Shown: piece after piece, positions 36,463 to 44,815 of the stretch
Position numbering within the stretch: position 1 is the first letter of the stretch
Layout: every line of letters starts with the position of its first letter
Origin: Paeniglutamicibacter sp. Y32M11
Lineage (GTDB): Bacteria; Actinomycetota; Actinomycetes; Actinomycetales; Micrococcaceae
DNA length: 64,000 nucleotides
Direction: 5' to 3'
NCBI RefSeq assembly: GCF_019285735.1
Contig: NZ_CP079107.1
Location: forward strand, 3,968,001-4,032,000
Position numbers and translations under genes: made by a program
The notes under the pieces: model-generated
Seen by the model: the letters and a program-made list of their open reading frames with translations, nothing else
Databases searched by the model: none
Told to the model about the DNA's origin: nothing

Positions 36463-37209
36463 ATGGCCATCAACTCAGCAATGCACAGCAACGGAATTCG
36501 CGTAGTCACCATGGATTACCCGCCGGTTAATGCACTTCCGGTGGCAGGATGGTTCGGCATCGGCGCGGCACTGGACGAAGCCAGTAAGGATCCGAGCACC
36601 CGCGCGGTGATCCTGCGCGCCGAAGGGCGTGGCTTCAATGCGGGCGTGGATATCAAGGAAATGCAGTCGACAACCGACTTCGACGCAATTTTGGGAGCCA
36701 ATCGTGGCTGCTACGCCGCATTCAAATCAATCTACGAGTGCGCGGTCCCGGTAATTGCCGCGGTCAACGGATTCTGCCTCGGCGGCGGCGTTGGCCTGGT
36801 GGGCAACGCCGACACCATCATCGCCAGCGATACCGCCTACTTCGGCGTCCCGGAGGTCGACCGCGGCGCACTGGGCGCAGCAACTCACTTGGCTCGCCTT
36901 GTTCCCGCACATATGTTGCGCACCTTGTATTTCACTAGCCGTACCATCTCCGCGCAGCGACTGGCCGAACTTGGCTCCGTCGCAGAGGTCGTCTCCGCTG
37001 ACAAGCTGGATGAGACGGCATTCGCCTACGCCGGCGAGATTGCTTCCAAGGATCCACGCGTCATGCGTGCCGCCAAGGAAGCCCTGAACTGCATCGACCC
37101 GATCGATGTCAATAAGAGCTACCGCTTCGAGCAGGGATTCACCTTCGAACTAAATCTCGGCGGTGTCGCCGATGAACTGCGCGACGAATTCGTCGCCACC
37201 GGAGCCTAG
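36463..37209 (+). CDS. echA20: Crotonase EchA20, ring-cleaving hydrolase of HIP pathway
   Basis: A 248-residue crotonase, nearly the size of mycobacterial EchA20, which opens steroid ring D of the HIEC-CoA intermediate. NAGVDIKEMQ provides the first oxyanion-hole segment and NGFCLGGGVGLVGNADTIIAS the second; FGVPEVDRGALGAATHLARLVP is typical of the EchA20 branch. GAGGAG precedes the ATG at 36463. It heads the echA20-ipdA-ipdB-ipdC operon, the same order as Rv3550-Rv3553. Confidence 0.92.
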   Translation: MAINSAMHSNGIRVVTMDYPPVNALPVAGWFGIGAALDEASKDPSTRAVILRAEGRGFNAGVDIKEMQSTTDFDAILGANRGCYAAFKSIYECAVPVIAAVNGFCLGGGVGLVGNADTIIASDTAYFGVPEVDRGALGAATHLARLVPAHMLRTLYFTSRTISAQRLAELGSVAEVVSADKLDETAFAYAGEIASKDPRVMRAAKEALNCIDPIDVNKSYRFEQGFTFELNLGGVADELRDEFVATGA

Positions 37210-37216
37210 GGCCAAT

Positions 37217-38062
37217 ATGCCCAGCAAAGTCATTGACTCCACGGCCCTGAACGGCCTCTTTAGCGACGGAATGACCATCGGCATTGGCGGCTGGGGGTCA
37301 CGACGCAAACCCATGGCCTTGGTAGCAGCGCTGATTCGTTCCGGTGCACGTAATCTGCGCATCGTTAGCTTCGGTGGGCCAGACGTCGGGATGCTGTGTG
37401 CCACCGGGCAGGTCAAGGAGGTCATCCACGGTTTTGTCACGCTGGATTCGATTGCCGTCGAACCACACTTCGCCGCGGCCAGGCAGGCCGGCAGCATCAA
37501 AACCGCCGAGCTGGACGAATCCATGCTGGTTTCCGGGCTCCGAGCCGCGGGCCGGCGCTTACCTTTCGAGGTCACGCGCTCCGGACTCGGCGCGGATGTA
37601 TTGAGCGCCAACCCACAGATCCGCACCATCACCTCGCCCTATGAGGACGGCGAAACCCTCGTGGCCATGCCGGCGGTGCCGCTGGACCTGGCCTTGATTC
37701 ATCTGAACCGGGCAGATCATCTGGGCAATGGACAGTGTCTAGGCCCCGATCCGTACGTCGATGACCTCTTTGCGCGCGCCGCCACGGTCACCATCCTGAG
37801 TGCCGAATCGGTCGTCAGCACCCGGGAACTTGTCGAGGGCCACCACCCGGCCACCCTGCTGCTGAACCGCACCATGGTGAGCCACGTCTTCGAAGCACCG
37901 GGCGGCGCACATTTCACCACGTGCCTCCCCGATTATCCTCGCAACGAGGAAATACAACGTGAATATGCTCGGTCGGCCAGCGACCCCGCCCTTTGGGAAG
38001 AATTCCGAGGTCGCTATATCAACGATGAGCACCACTGGATCCCGGAGGCCAGCAATGCCTGA
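37217..38062 (+). CDS. ipdA: IpdA, alpha subunit of COCHEA-CoA hydrolase (CoA-transferase family), copy 1
   Basis: A 281-residue class I CoA-transferase-fold subunit. MTIGIGGWGSRRKPMALVAAL, SFGGPDVGMLCATG, GFVTLDS and GGAHFTTCLPDYPRNEEIQ are IpdA landmarks. Glu101 in LDESMLVSGL is in the position I expect for the catalytic glutamate of IpdA (Glu105 in M. tuberculosis, from memory). With IpdB it cleaves the last carbocyclic ring (ring C) of the steroid nucleus. It starts 7 bp after echA20, with a weak ribosome site, suggesting coupling. Confidence 0.92.
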   Translation: MPSKVIDSTALNGLFSDGMTIGIGGWGSRRKPMALVAALIRSGARNLRIVSFGGPDVGMLCATGQVKEVIHGFVTLDSIAVEPHFAAARQAGSIKTAELDESMLVSGLRAAGRRLPFEVTRSGLGADVLSANPQIRTITSPYEDGETLVAMPAVPLDLALIHLNRADHLGNGQCLGPDPYVDDLFARAATVTILSAESVVSTRELVEGHHPATLLLNRTMVSHVFEAPGGAHFTTCLPDYPRNEEIQREYARSASDPALWEEFRGRYINDEHHWIPEASNA

Positions 38063-38822
38063 AGCGACGCTAACCCAACTAACTCGCGCGGAAATTGCGG
38101 TTACCGCCTGTAGCGACTTATTCCGCGGGCAACGCAATATTCTGGCCAGTCCGGCGGGCATTATTCCCACCATTGGGGCACGACTTGCCGCGCTCACCCA
38201 CGCACCGGAACTGATGCTCAGTGACGGCGAATCGAGAATCTACGAAAATGTACCGGGGCTGGAGGACGTCGGAGTTCCGGGCGGTTACCTTCCCTACAGT
38301 GAACTCTTTGAACTGATTTCCGCCGGCAAACGCCATGTGGTGATGGGCGGTGCGCAAATCGATAGGGAGGGAAATCATAATTTTTCTGCCATCGGTCAGC
38401 ACACCAAGCCACATCGGCAACTTCTGGGTTCGCGCGCTGCTGCGACTAATACCATCAATCACACCACCAGCTACTGGATAGCTAAGCACAGCCGACGGTC
38501 CATGGTGGAGCACGTGGATTTTGTCACCGGCGTAGGCCGCAACCGCGCCGAAGCCGGCGGAACCCACGCGGCTCGTTTCCACCACGTGCATCAGGTGGTG
38601 AGCAACCTTGGCGTCTTTGATTTCAGTGGACCCGCAAACACCATGTCAGTGGTTTCGATGCACCCCGGCGTCAGCGTGGAAGAGATCATCGAATCCACCG
38701 GATTTGAACTCAATATTCCCGCTTCGGCGCCCTCCACCCGCCTGCCAGATGCGCGGGAGCTACAACTCATCCGCGAGGTCCTAGACCCGCTCCAACGCAG
38801 AGAAAAAGAGGTTCGACCTTGA
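38055..38822 (+). CDS. ipdB: IpdB, beta subunit of COCHEA-CoA hydrolase, copy 1
   Basis: A 255-residue partner of IpdA. ACSDLFRGQRNILASPAGIIPTIGARLAALTHAPELMLSDGES, VVMGGAQIDREGNHNFSAIG and MVEHVDFVTGVG are typical of IpdB. The C terminus has MSVVSMHPGVSVEEIIESTGF and TRLPDARELQLIREVLDPL. The ATG at 38055 overlaps the ipdA stop by 8 bp. GGAGGCC lies just upstream. A second, similar gene is at 49967. Confidence 0.92.
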   Translation: MPEATLTQLTRAEIAVTACSDLFRGQRNILASPAGIIPTIGARLAALTHAPELMLSDGESRIYENVPGLEDVGVPGGYLPYSELFELISAGKRHVVMGGAQIDREGNHNFSAIGQHTKPHRQLLGSRAAATNTINHTTSYWIAKHSRRSMVEHVDFVTGVGRNRAEAGGTHAARFHHVHQVVSNLGVFDFSGPANTMSVVSMHPGVSVEEIIESTGFELNIPASAPSTRLPDARELQLIREVLDPLQRREKEVRP

Positions 38823-39910
38823 GCACCGAGAATCGTATTCGCACGGCGCTGACCGATCTGGTTGGCATCGATCACCCGGTCGTGCAGACCGGCATGGGCT
38901 GGGTCGCCGGACCACGCTTGGTCACGGCCACCGCCGAGGCCGGAGGCCTGGGCATCCTCGCCTCGGCAACCATGACCTACGAAGAGCTTGAGAAAGCAAT
39001 TGTCGAGACCAAGAGCCGAACCGATAAGCCCTTTGGGGTAAATCTACGTGCCGATGCCGCGGACGCCATGGAGCGGGTTAACCTGCTGATCAAGTACGGA
39101 GTGAAGGTGGCATCTTTCGCGCTGGCACCCAAGCGCGAGCTGATTGACAAGCTCAAGGAAAACGACGCCGTGGTCATCCCGTCGGTCGGCCTGCCACGCC
39201 ACGCGGAAAAGGTCGCCTCCTGGGGTGCCGACGCGGTCATGATTCAGGGTGGCGAGGGCGGTGGACACACCGGAGCCACACCCACCACGCTGCTCCTGCC
39301 GACCGTGCTTGATGCGGTGGATATCCCGGTGATCGCCGCCGGCGGCTTCTTCGATGGACGCGGTCTGGCCGCAGCATTGGCCTACGGCGCTGCAGGTATC
39401 GGCATGGGCACTCGTTTCCTGCTCACCAGCGACAGCGCGGTCCCCGAACACATCAAGCGCCGCTATCTGGAGTTCGGTTTAGACGGCACCGTTGTGACGG
39501 CAAAGGCCGACGGGATGCCGCACCGATTGCTACGCACCGAATTCATCGATGGGCTGGAATCTGGTTCGCCGATCGGCAGGTTGCTGGGCACTGCACGACG
39601 CACAATGCAGTTCAAGGAACTTTCCGGCCAGTCGTGGCTTGGGCTCGCCCGTGATGGGCTGAGCATGAAGCGCAGCAGCGGACGTAGCATCGGTCAGATG
39701 ATGCTTGCCGCTAACACCCCGATGCTGCTCAAGGCGGGTCTGGTGGATGGTGATGCCCGGGCAGGCATGCTGGCCTCGGGCCAAGTTGTTGGCGTCATCG
39801 ATGACCTGCCAAGCTGCGAGGAGCTCATTGAGCGCATCATCGATGAAGCAGTTGAGCGGCTTTCGGTCGCGAGTTCCAGTGTGCGGAATCGTCACGGGTC
39901 GCCTGCCTGA
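38819..39910 (+). CDS. ipdC: IpdC, 5-OH-HIC-CoA reductase (nitronate monooxygenase-like)
   Basis: A 363-residue FMN-dependent TIM-barrel protein related to nitronate monooxygenases and enoyl-ACP reductase FabK. HPVVQTGMGWVAGPRLVTATAEAGGLGILAS, MIQGGEGGGHTGATPTTLLLP and VIAAGGFFDGRGLAAALAYGAAGIGMGTRFLLTSD form the flavin site. IpdC is known to reduce the 5-OH-HIC-CoA ring intermediate. It starts with TTG at 38819, overlapping the ipdB stop by 4 bases, with GAGG upstream. It is the last gene of the operon. Confidence 0.92.
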   Translation: MSTENRIRTALTDLVGIDHPVVQTGMGWVAGPRLVTATAEAGGLGILASATMTYEELEKAIVETKSRTDKPFGVNLRADAADAMERVNLLIKYGVKVASFALAPKRELIDKLKENDAVVIPSVGLPRHAEKVASWGADAVMIQGGEGGGHTGATPTTLLLPTVLDAVDIPVIAAGGFFDGRGLAAALAYGAAGIGMGTRFLLTSDSAVPEHIKRRYLEFGLDGTVVTAKADGMPHRLLRTEFIDGLESGSPIGRLLGTARRTMQFKELSGQSWLGLARDGLSMKRSSGRSIGQMMLAANTPMLLKAGLVDGDARAGMLASGQVVGVIDDLPSCEELIERIIDEAVERLSVASSSVRNRHGSPA

Positions 39911-40221
39911 TCACCGAGTAGGCACCGCCAACAGGCCCTGCGCACAGCCTGGCCATGCCTGCCTCGTGGCCCGCCAAAGCCGCCCCGGGCAAGGGCCGCA
40001 AATGCAATGGACTGTTCCCAGCGTGGAAGCCAGGAGCCCCAAAAGGCCGGTTCCTGCATGTCATCACAGGCAGAAAGCTATTTTTGGGATATGAACAGCT
40101 CTTCAAACAAGTAACCGATCGACCTGACTTTCCAGAAGAAGGGCCACCGTGGCGATAACGTCGCGGAGAACAGCATCGCAATGATCCACGATCTGCGGCT
40201 CGAGGCCTCGGAGCTTTCGAC

Positions 40222-40455
40222 ATGACTGTGGCTCTCCGGCGGGTCTCCACGCAGACTGATTCCAAACCTGCCGTGAAGATCAAGGGCGACAAGTCCGTTG
40301 GTATCGATCATTACGAGCGTTGCGCTGCGACTTTCCAGACGGAACTGACGATGCGCATGAACGGAGCTGGCGATCAGTTTCCCGTCATTGTCACCATAGG
40401 CAAGCAAACTTTCGACTGGCTAGCCCGCGTCACGAAGGACAAGCGCATCACTTAA
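40222..40455 (+). CDS. Possible small ORF or gene remnant, unknown
   Basis: A 77-codon frame preceded by CGGAG 8-9 bases upstream. The sequence (TDSKPAVKIKGDKSVGIDHY at residues 12-31, then FPVIVTIGKQTFDWLARVTKD) matches no family I know. Codon use is less biased towards G/C than neighbours. It could be a fragment of a lost gene or mobile element. Confidence 0.2.
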   Translation: MTVALRRVSTQTDSKPAVKIKGDKSVGIDHYERCAATFQTELTMRMNGAGDQFPVIVTIGKQTFDWLARVTKDKRIT

Positions 40456-40620
40456 GTCGTGGACCAGGTACTCGGCGATGGAGCCCGTGAATGTGTGGCG
40501 CTCATGGACCACTACACGTTTGGCAACGGCAGCAACGTAGGTAGTCCGGTTTCTCTCCAGGAGTAGTGGATAAGGTTCTCAACGAAAAATAAGACCGCAC
40601 TTCGACTCGGATCCGCAAAA

Positions 40621-40669
40621 GACCGTGGATTTGCCGATGCATCCTAAGCGCCCCAGCAGGTCCACGGTC
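40621..40669 (-). terminator. Terminator after fadA6
   Basis: On the minus strand TCCACGGTC...GACCGTGGA form a 9-bp stem (40661-40669 and 40621-40629) followed by TTTT. It lies 15 bases beyond the fadA6 stop. Confidence 0.55.
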
Positions 40670-40683
40670 CTTCCACTCACTTT

Positions 40684-41835
40684 TTAGAGCCGTTCGATGA
40701 TGGTGACGTTGGCCTGTCCGCCGCCCTCGCACATCACCTGTAGGCCAAAGCGGCCCTCGGTGCGTTCGAGTTCATTGAGCAAGGTAGTCATTAATCGGGT
40801 CCCGGTGGCACCGATCGGGTGGCCCAGCGCGATGCCGCCACCGTTGACGTTGACCTTTTCGCGTTCGATGCCCAGTTCTTGCATCCAGGCTAGGACCACC
40901 GGCGCGAATGCCTCATTGCATTCAAAAAGGTCAATATCGTCAACGCTCATGTCGGCACGTTCAAGTGCGTACTTGGTGGCGCGGATGGGGCCGGTGAGCA
41001 TCCAAACCGGGTCATCGGCACGCACCGAGATATGGTGAATTCGGGCACGCGGTTTCAGTCCGTGCTCATCTACTGCCTTTTGCGAGGCGATCAGCATGGC
41101 GCTGGCGCCGTCACAGATCTGCGAGGCTACCGCGGCGGTCAGTCGTCCGCCGGCGGAAAGCACATCGAGGGACGCCATCTTTTCCAGGGTGGTCCCCCGG
41201 CGGATGGTTTCATCCGCTTTCAGCCCATTGAGCGGAACAATTTCCGCATCAAAACGGCCCTCATCGACCGCTGTTGCGGCACGTTGGTGGCTTTCGAGCG
41301 CAAACTGTTCCATGGTTTCGCGGGTAACATCCCACTTTTCCGCGATCATTTCCGCGGCGCGGAACTGCGAGACTTCTTGGGTGCCGTAGCGTGCCACCCA
41401 GCCCGGTGATTCGGCAAACGGGGTGGTGAACCCGAAGGCAGAACCTGCGATCATGGCGGCTGAGATCGGGATTGCCGACATGTTCTGCACGCCTCCCACA
41501 ACGATCAAGTCTGCAGTCCCGGACATCACGCCCTGCGCAGCGAAGTGCACCGCCTGCTGGCTGGAACCACACTGACGGTCGATGGTTACTCCCGGAACAT
41601 GATCCGGTAGGCCAGCAACTAGCCACGCGGTGCGGGCAATGTCACCCGCTTGCGAACCAAGGGTGTCGGTGCAGCCAAAAATAACATCGTCAACCGCACC
41701 CGGGTCAATTCCGGTGCGTTCCATCAGCGCGGAAATCACGTGTGCCCCAAGGTCTGCGGAGTGGATCCCTGCCAGGGAACCTCCGCGGCGCCCCACCGGG
41801 GTACGTACCGCATCAATAATGTAGGCTTCGCTCAC
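40684..41835 (-). CDS. fadA6: Thiolase FadA6
   Basis: A 383-residue acetyl-CoA acyltransferase. The nucleophilic Cys89 is in DRQCGSSQQAVHFAAQGV; GGGIALGHPIGATGTRL carries the catalytic His, and MCEGGGQANVTIIERL the second Cys. FGCTDTLGSQAGDIARTAWLVAGLPDHVPG is typical of the FadA6 branch, which acts late in C/D-ring degradation. It is the last gene of fadE30-ipdF-fadA6 (gap 14 bp after ipdF), as in the mycobacterial KstR2 regulon. Confidence 0.9.
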   Translation of the reverse strand: MSEAYIIDAVRTPVGRRGGSLAGIHSADLGAHVISALMERTGIDPGAVDDVIFGCTDTLGSQAGDIARTAWLVAGLPDHVPGVTIDRQCGSSQQAVHFAAQGVMSGTADLIVVGGVQNMSAIPISAAMIAGSAFGFTTPFAESPGWVARYGTQEVSQFRAAEMIAEKWDVTRETMEQFALESHQRAATAVDEGRFDAEIVPLNGLKADETIRRGTTLEKMASLDVLSAGGRLTAAVASQICDGASAMLIASQKAVDEHGLKPRARIHHISVRADDPVWMLTGPIRATKYALERADMSVDDIDLFECNEAFAPVVLAWMQELGIEREKVNVNGGGIALGHPIGATGTRLMTTLLNELERTEGRFGLQVMCEGGGQANVTIIERL

Positions 41836-41849
41836 TTTTCTTACTCCCT

Positions 41850-42653
41850 TTATGCCTGTTGGCTGCTTACCGGCACAACTTCACCGGTCATGTACGAGGA
41901 ATAGTCGCTGGCCAGGAAGACCATGACGTTGGCAATTTCCCAAGGTTCGGCTGCACGCCCGAATGCTTCACGTGAGGTGAGCTGCTCGAGCAGTTCCTCG
42001 GAGGTGACCTTGGCCAGGAATGGGTGCATGGCTAGGGACGGGGCCACCGCATTGATGCGGATTCCGTGTGGAGCAACGTCCAACGCCGCGGAACGGGTCA
42101 GCGCCATGACACCCGCCTTCGCCGCAGCGTAGTGGGCCTGCCCTTCTTGGGCACGCCAGCCGATGACAGACGCGTTGTTGATGATGACGCCCTTGGTATT
42201 GTTCCTGACCATGCGCTGGCTTGCCGCGCGGACCGAACGGAAGGTCCCGGTCAGCGTGACATTCAGGACCTTATCCCACTGGTCGTCTTCCATCTCGAGG
42301 ATGGAAGCGGTACCCCCGAGCCCGGCATTGTTGATCATGACGTCGACCCCGCCGGCGTCTTCTGCGACGTCCAAGAGGGCTTGGACCTGCGCTTCAACGG
42401 TGACGTCGCATACCGCGAAGCGCACACGTTCGGCACCGAATTCTGCCCCTAGTTCGAGTGCTGATGCTTCGAGTCTTCCGGCATGGGTGTCCCCCAAGAC
42501 CACCAGTGCAGCGCCCTCCTCGAGACAGCGGCGCGCGGCCGCTGCTCCGATCCCAGCCCCTGCCGCGGCGGTGATGACCACGCGGCGCCCGGTAAGCAGG
42601 CCATGGGCTTGAACGTACTCTGGAGCTGGTTGTGCCATGCGTGTCACTGTCAT
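41850..42653 (-). CDS. ipdF: Short-chain dehydrogenase IpdF
   Basis: A 267-residue SDR. The cofactor motif is unusual, VVITAAAGAGIGAAAARRC, with Ala replacing the usual TGGxxG glycines; this variant is shared with IpdF (Rv3559c). NNAGLGGTASILEMEDDQWDKV, NNASVIGWRAQEGQAHYAAAKAGVMALTR and the C-terminal MTGEVVPVSSQ also match. IpdF oxidises the 5-hydroxyl of 5-OH-HIP-CoA-type intermediates. It overlaps the fadE30 gene by 4 bases. Confidence 0.9.
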   Translation of the reverse strand: MTVTRMAQPAPEYVQAHGLLTGRRVVITAAAGAGIGAAAARRCLEEGAALVVLGDTHAGRLEASALELGAEFGAERVRFAVCDVTVEAQVQALLDVAEDAGGVDVMINNAGLGGTASILEMEDDQWDKVLNVTLTGTFRSVRAASQRMVRNNTKGVIINNASVIGWRAQEGQAHYAAAKAGVMALTRSAALDVAPHGIRINAVAPSLAMHPFLAKVTSEELLEQLTSREAFGRAAEPWEIANVMVFLASDYSSYMTGEVVPVSSQQA

Positions 42654-43819
42654 ACTCGTGCCTCCTTGGGTAGGCCGAGCACACGCTCGGCAATAACGTT
42701 TCGCTGGATTTCATCCGAACCGCCGTAGAGGGTGTCGGCACGGCTAAAGAGATAGAGAGCTTGAAGCTCATCGAGCTGGTACGGGGCTTCGGCGACTGTT
42801 AGACCACCGGCCCCGGCAACTGCCATGGCCAGTTCGCCCAGCGAGCGGTGCCATGGCGCCCACAGCAGTTTGGTGATTGAGGCTTCGATGCCCTGTTCGC
42901 CGCTGAGTGTGCGTAGTCCGTGCATGCGCAGCATATCCAGCCCCATGTGGGCTTGGACGATCTTGTCCTGGATAAGCGGGTCATTGATGGCACCATTGCG
43001 ACGGGCTAGATCGATGATGACCTGAAGCTCGCGCTGGAAAGCAATCTGTTGGGCAAGTGTGGACACTCCGCGTTCAAATCCGAGTGTTCCCATGGCCACC
43101 GACCATCCGGCACCTGCTTCGCCGACGACTAGATCTTCGTCGGTTGTGGCACCGTCAAAGAAGACCTCATTGAATTCGGAGGTACCGGTCAGCTGCAGGA
43201 TCGGCTTGATTTCCACCCCTTGCTGATCCATCGGGACCAGCAAGTACGACAGTCCCTGGTGCTTTTTTGACCCCACTTCGGTGCGTGCAATGACAAAGCA
43301 CCAGTTCGCCGTGTGCGCCAGCGACGTCCAGACCTTCTGCCCATCAATGATCCATTTGCCGTCTTCCAGCCGTGCCTTGGTAGCAACCGCGGCAAGGTCC
43401 GAACCGGCACCGGGTTCCGAATATCCCTGACACCAGAGATCTTCAACGGCAATAATGCGGGGCAGGAAACGGCCCTGTTGTTCCGGGGTGCCAAACGCAA
43501 TCAGCGTGGGGCCAAGAAGCTCCTCGCCGAGGTGGTTGACGCGAGCCGGTGCGTTGGATCGCGCGTATTCCTCATGGAATATGACCTGTTGCTGCAGGCT
43601 CAGGCCACGTCCACCGTATTCCTTGGGCCAGCTGACACAGCTCCAGCCGTGTGCCGCGAGGTGGCGGTTCCATTGTAGGCGTTCTTCAAAGGCTTCATGC
43701 TCTCGGCCCGACCCGCCCAAGCCGCGCAGCTGCGCAAAATTCCCAACAAGATTTGATTCGAGCCATTGGCGGATCTCTTGCCGAAACTCGTTGTCTTGAA
43801 CCGAATAGTTCAAATCCAC
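42650..43819 (-). CDS. fadE30: Acyl-CoA dehydrogenase FadE30
   Basis: A 389-residue acyl-CoA dehydrogenase. WCQGYSEPGAGSDLAAV and WIIDGQKVWTSLAHTANWCFVIART are flavin-binding segments, and LYGGSDEIQRNVIAERVLGLP is the C-terminal signature. FadE30 introduces the first double bond in the HIP-CoA propionate chain. GTG at 43819 is chosen because GAGGGG lies 6 bases before it; the ATG nine codons upstream lacks a ribosome site. The gene is divergent from the echA-fadE31-32-33 operon, with a palindromic operator between them. Confidence 0.9.
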   Translation of the reverse strand: MDLNYSVQDNEFRQEIRQWLESNLVGNFAQLRGLGGSGREHEAFEERLQWNRHLAAHGWSCVSWPKEYGGRGLSLQQQVIFHEEYARSNAPARVNHLGEELLGPTLIAFGTPEQQGRFLPRIIAVEDLWCQGYSEPGAGSDLAAVATKARLEDGKWIIDGQKVWTSLAHTANWCFVIARTEVGSKKHQGLSYLLVPMDQQGVEIKPILQLTGTSEFNEVFFDGATTDEDLVVGEAGAGWSVAMGTLGFERGVSTLAQQIAFQRELQVIIDLARRNGAINDPLIQDKIVQAHMGLDMLRMHGLRTLSGEQGIEASITKLLWAPWHRSLGELAMAVAGAGGLTVAEAPYQLDELQALYLFSRADTLYGGSDEIQRNVIAERVLGLPKEARV

Positions 43820-43879
43820 GGCTTTCCCCTCACTCTCGATTTCCATTGGTCAGATGTTCAAACTCCGCTTATGCTAGCA

Positions 43880-43899
43880 AACCAAGCACTTGTTTGGTT
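43880..43899. promoter_or_regulatory. KstR2-like operator in fadE30/echA divergon
   Basis: AACCAAGCACTTGTTTGGTT is an imperfect palindrome. Its bases 2-15 fit the mycobacterial KstR2 consensus AnCAAGnnCTTGnT exactly. It lies 61 bases before the fadE30 GTG and 58 bases before the echA ATG, suited to control both. It is the best of the related sites in this island. Confidence 0.65.
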
Positions 43900-43957
43900 A
43901 GTCTAGTCTCAGACAAGTTTTTCAGTTGACCAAGTCAGGCAGGAAGGGAGCGTAGCG

Positions 43958-44815
43958 ATGAGCGAGAACAACATTCAAGACGTCGTCACCTACGAGGTGC
44001 GCGGAGCCACGGCGATCGTGAGGCTAAACCGGCCCGAATATCGAAATGCACAAAATTCGAAGGTGACCTACGCGCTGGATTCGGCGTTCACCCAGGCAGT
44101 CAACGACGACGCGGTGAAGGTAATCGTGCTGGCCGGAAACGGGAAGCATTTCAGCGCCGGACATGACATTGGAACCCCCGAGCGAGACGCCGACCAAAGC
44201 TTCGAGCGCAAGGCAGTGATGTGGTGGGATCATGTGGGTACCGAGGGCGTTGACTCCAGGTTTGCCCGGGAATCCGAGGTCTATCTGGGGATGTGCCGAC
44301 GCTGGCGCGAAATCCCCAAACCCTTGATCGCCATGGTTCAGGGTGCCTGCATTGCCGGCGGGCTCATGCTGGCGTGGTCATGCGATTTCATCATCGCCAG
44401 CGAAGATGCCTTCTTCTCCGACCCGGTAGTACGCATGGGCATTCCCGGCGTCGAATACTTTGCCCACCCCTGGGTCATGAACCCGCGGGCCGCCAAGGAA
44501 TTCCTCTTCACCGGGGATCGTTTTAGCGCACAGCGCGCCCACGACTTGGGCATGGTGAACCATGTGGTTCCGGCCGAAAAACTCGAGGAGACCACACTTG
44601 AGATGGCAGAGCGCATCGGCGCCATGCCGCGACTGGGCCTTGCCCTAGCCAAGAAGGCAGTCAATCAATCCGAGGACCTGCAGGGCATGCGTGCCGGCAT
44701 GGACTCGGTTTTTGGGCTGCACCACGCGGCCCATGCACACAACGCAGAGGTCGGCAAGGATTCGCTGGCCGGAATGGGAGCCAAAAGCATGCGTGAGGCG
44801 GCCGCACGATCATGA
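43958..44815 (+). CDS. Enoyl-CoA hydratase/isomerase family protein
   Basis: A 285-residue crotonase. FSAGHDIGTPERD is the first oxyanion-hole segment, followed by an insertion rich in Trp/Arg (MWWDHVGTEGVDSRFARES), then VQGACIAGGLMLAWSCDFIIASEDAFFSDPVVRMGIPG. The insertion and the lack of the usual two Glu make a simple hydratase assignment uncertain. The stop overlaps the fadE31 start (ATGA). It heads the fadE31-32-33 operon, so it probably acts on a HIP-derived CoA ester. Confidence 0.88.
   Translation: MSENNIQDVVTYEVRGATAIVRLNRPEYRNAQNSKVTYALDSAFTQAVNDDAVKVIVLAGNGKHFSAGHDIGTPERDADQSFERKAVMWWDHVGTEGVDSRFARESEVYLGMCRRWREIPKPLIAMVQGACIAGGLMLAWSCDFIIASEDAFFSDPVVRMGIPGVEYFAHPWVMNPRAAKEFLFTGDRFSAQRAHDLGMVNHVVPAEKLEETTLEMAERIGAMPRLGLALAKKAVNQSEDLQGMRAGMDSVFGLHHAAHAHNAEVGKDSLAGMGAKSMREAAARS

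Larger units (their letters stand above)
39911..40683. other. Gene-free stretch between ipdC and fadA6, possible decayed DNA
   Basis: No intact gene is recognised in these 773 bases. A 77-codon frame at 40222-40455 has a fair ribosome site and mixed third-position base use, and may be a remnant. In mycobacteria the same interval holds a ferredoxin gene, fadA6 and kstR2; none but fadA6 is seen here. The 3' end contains the fadA6 terminator. Confidence 0.4.
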
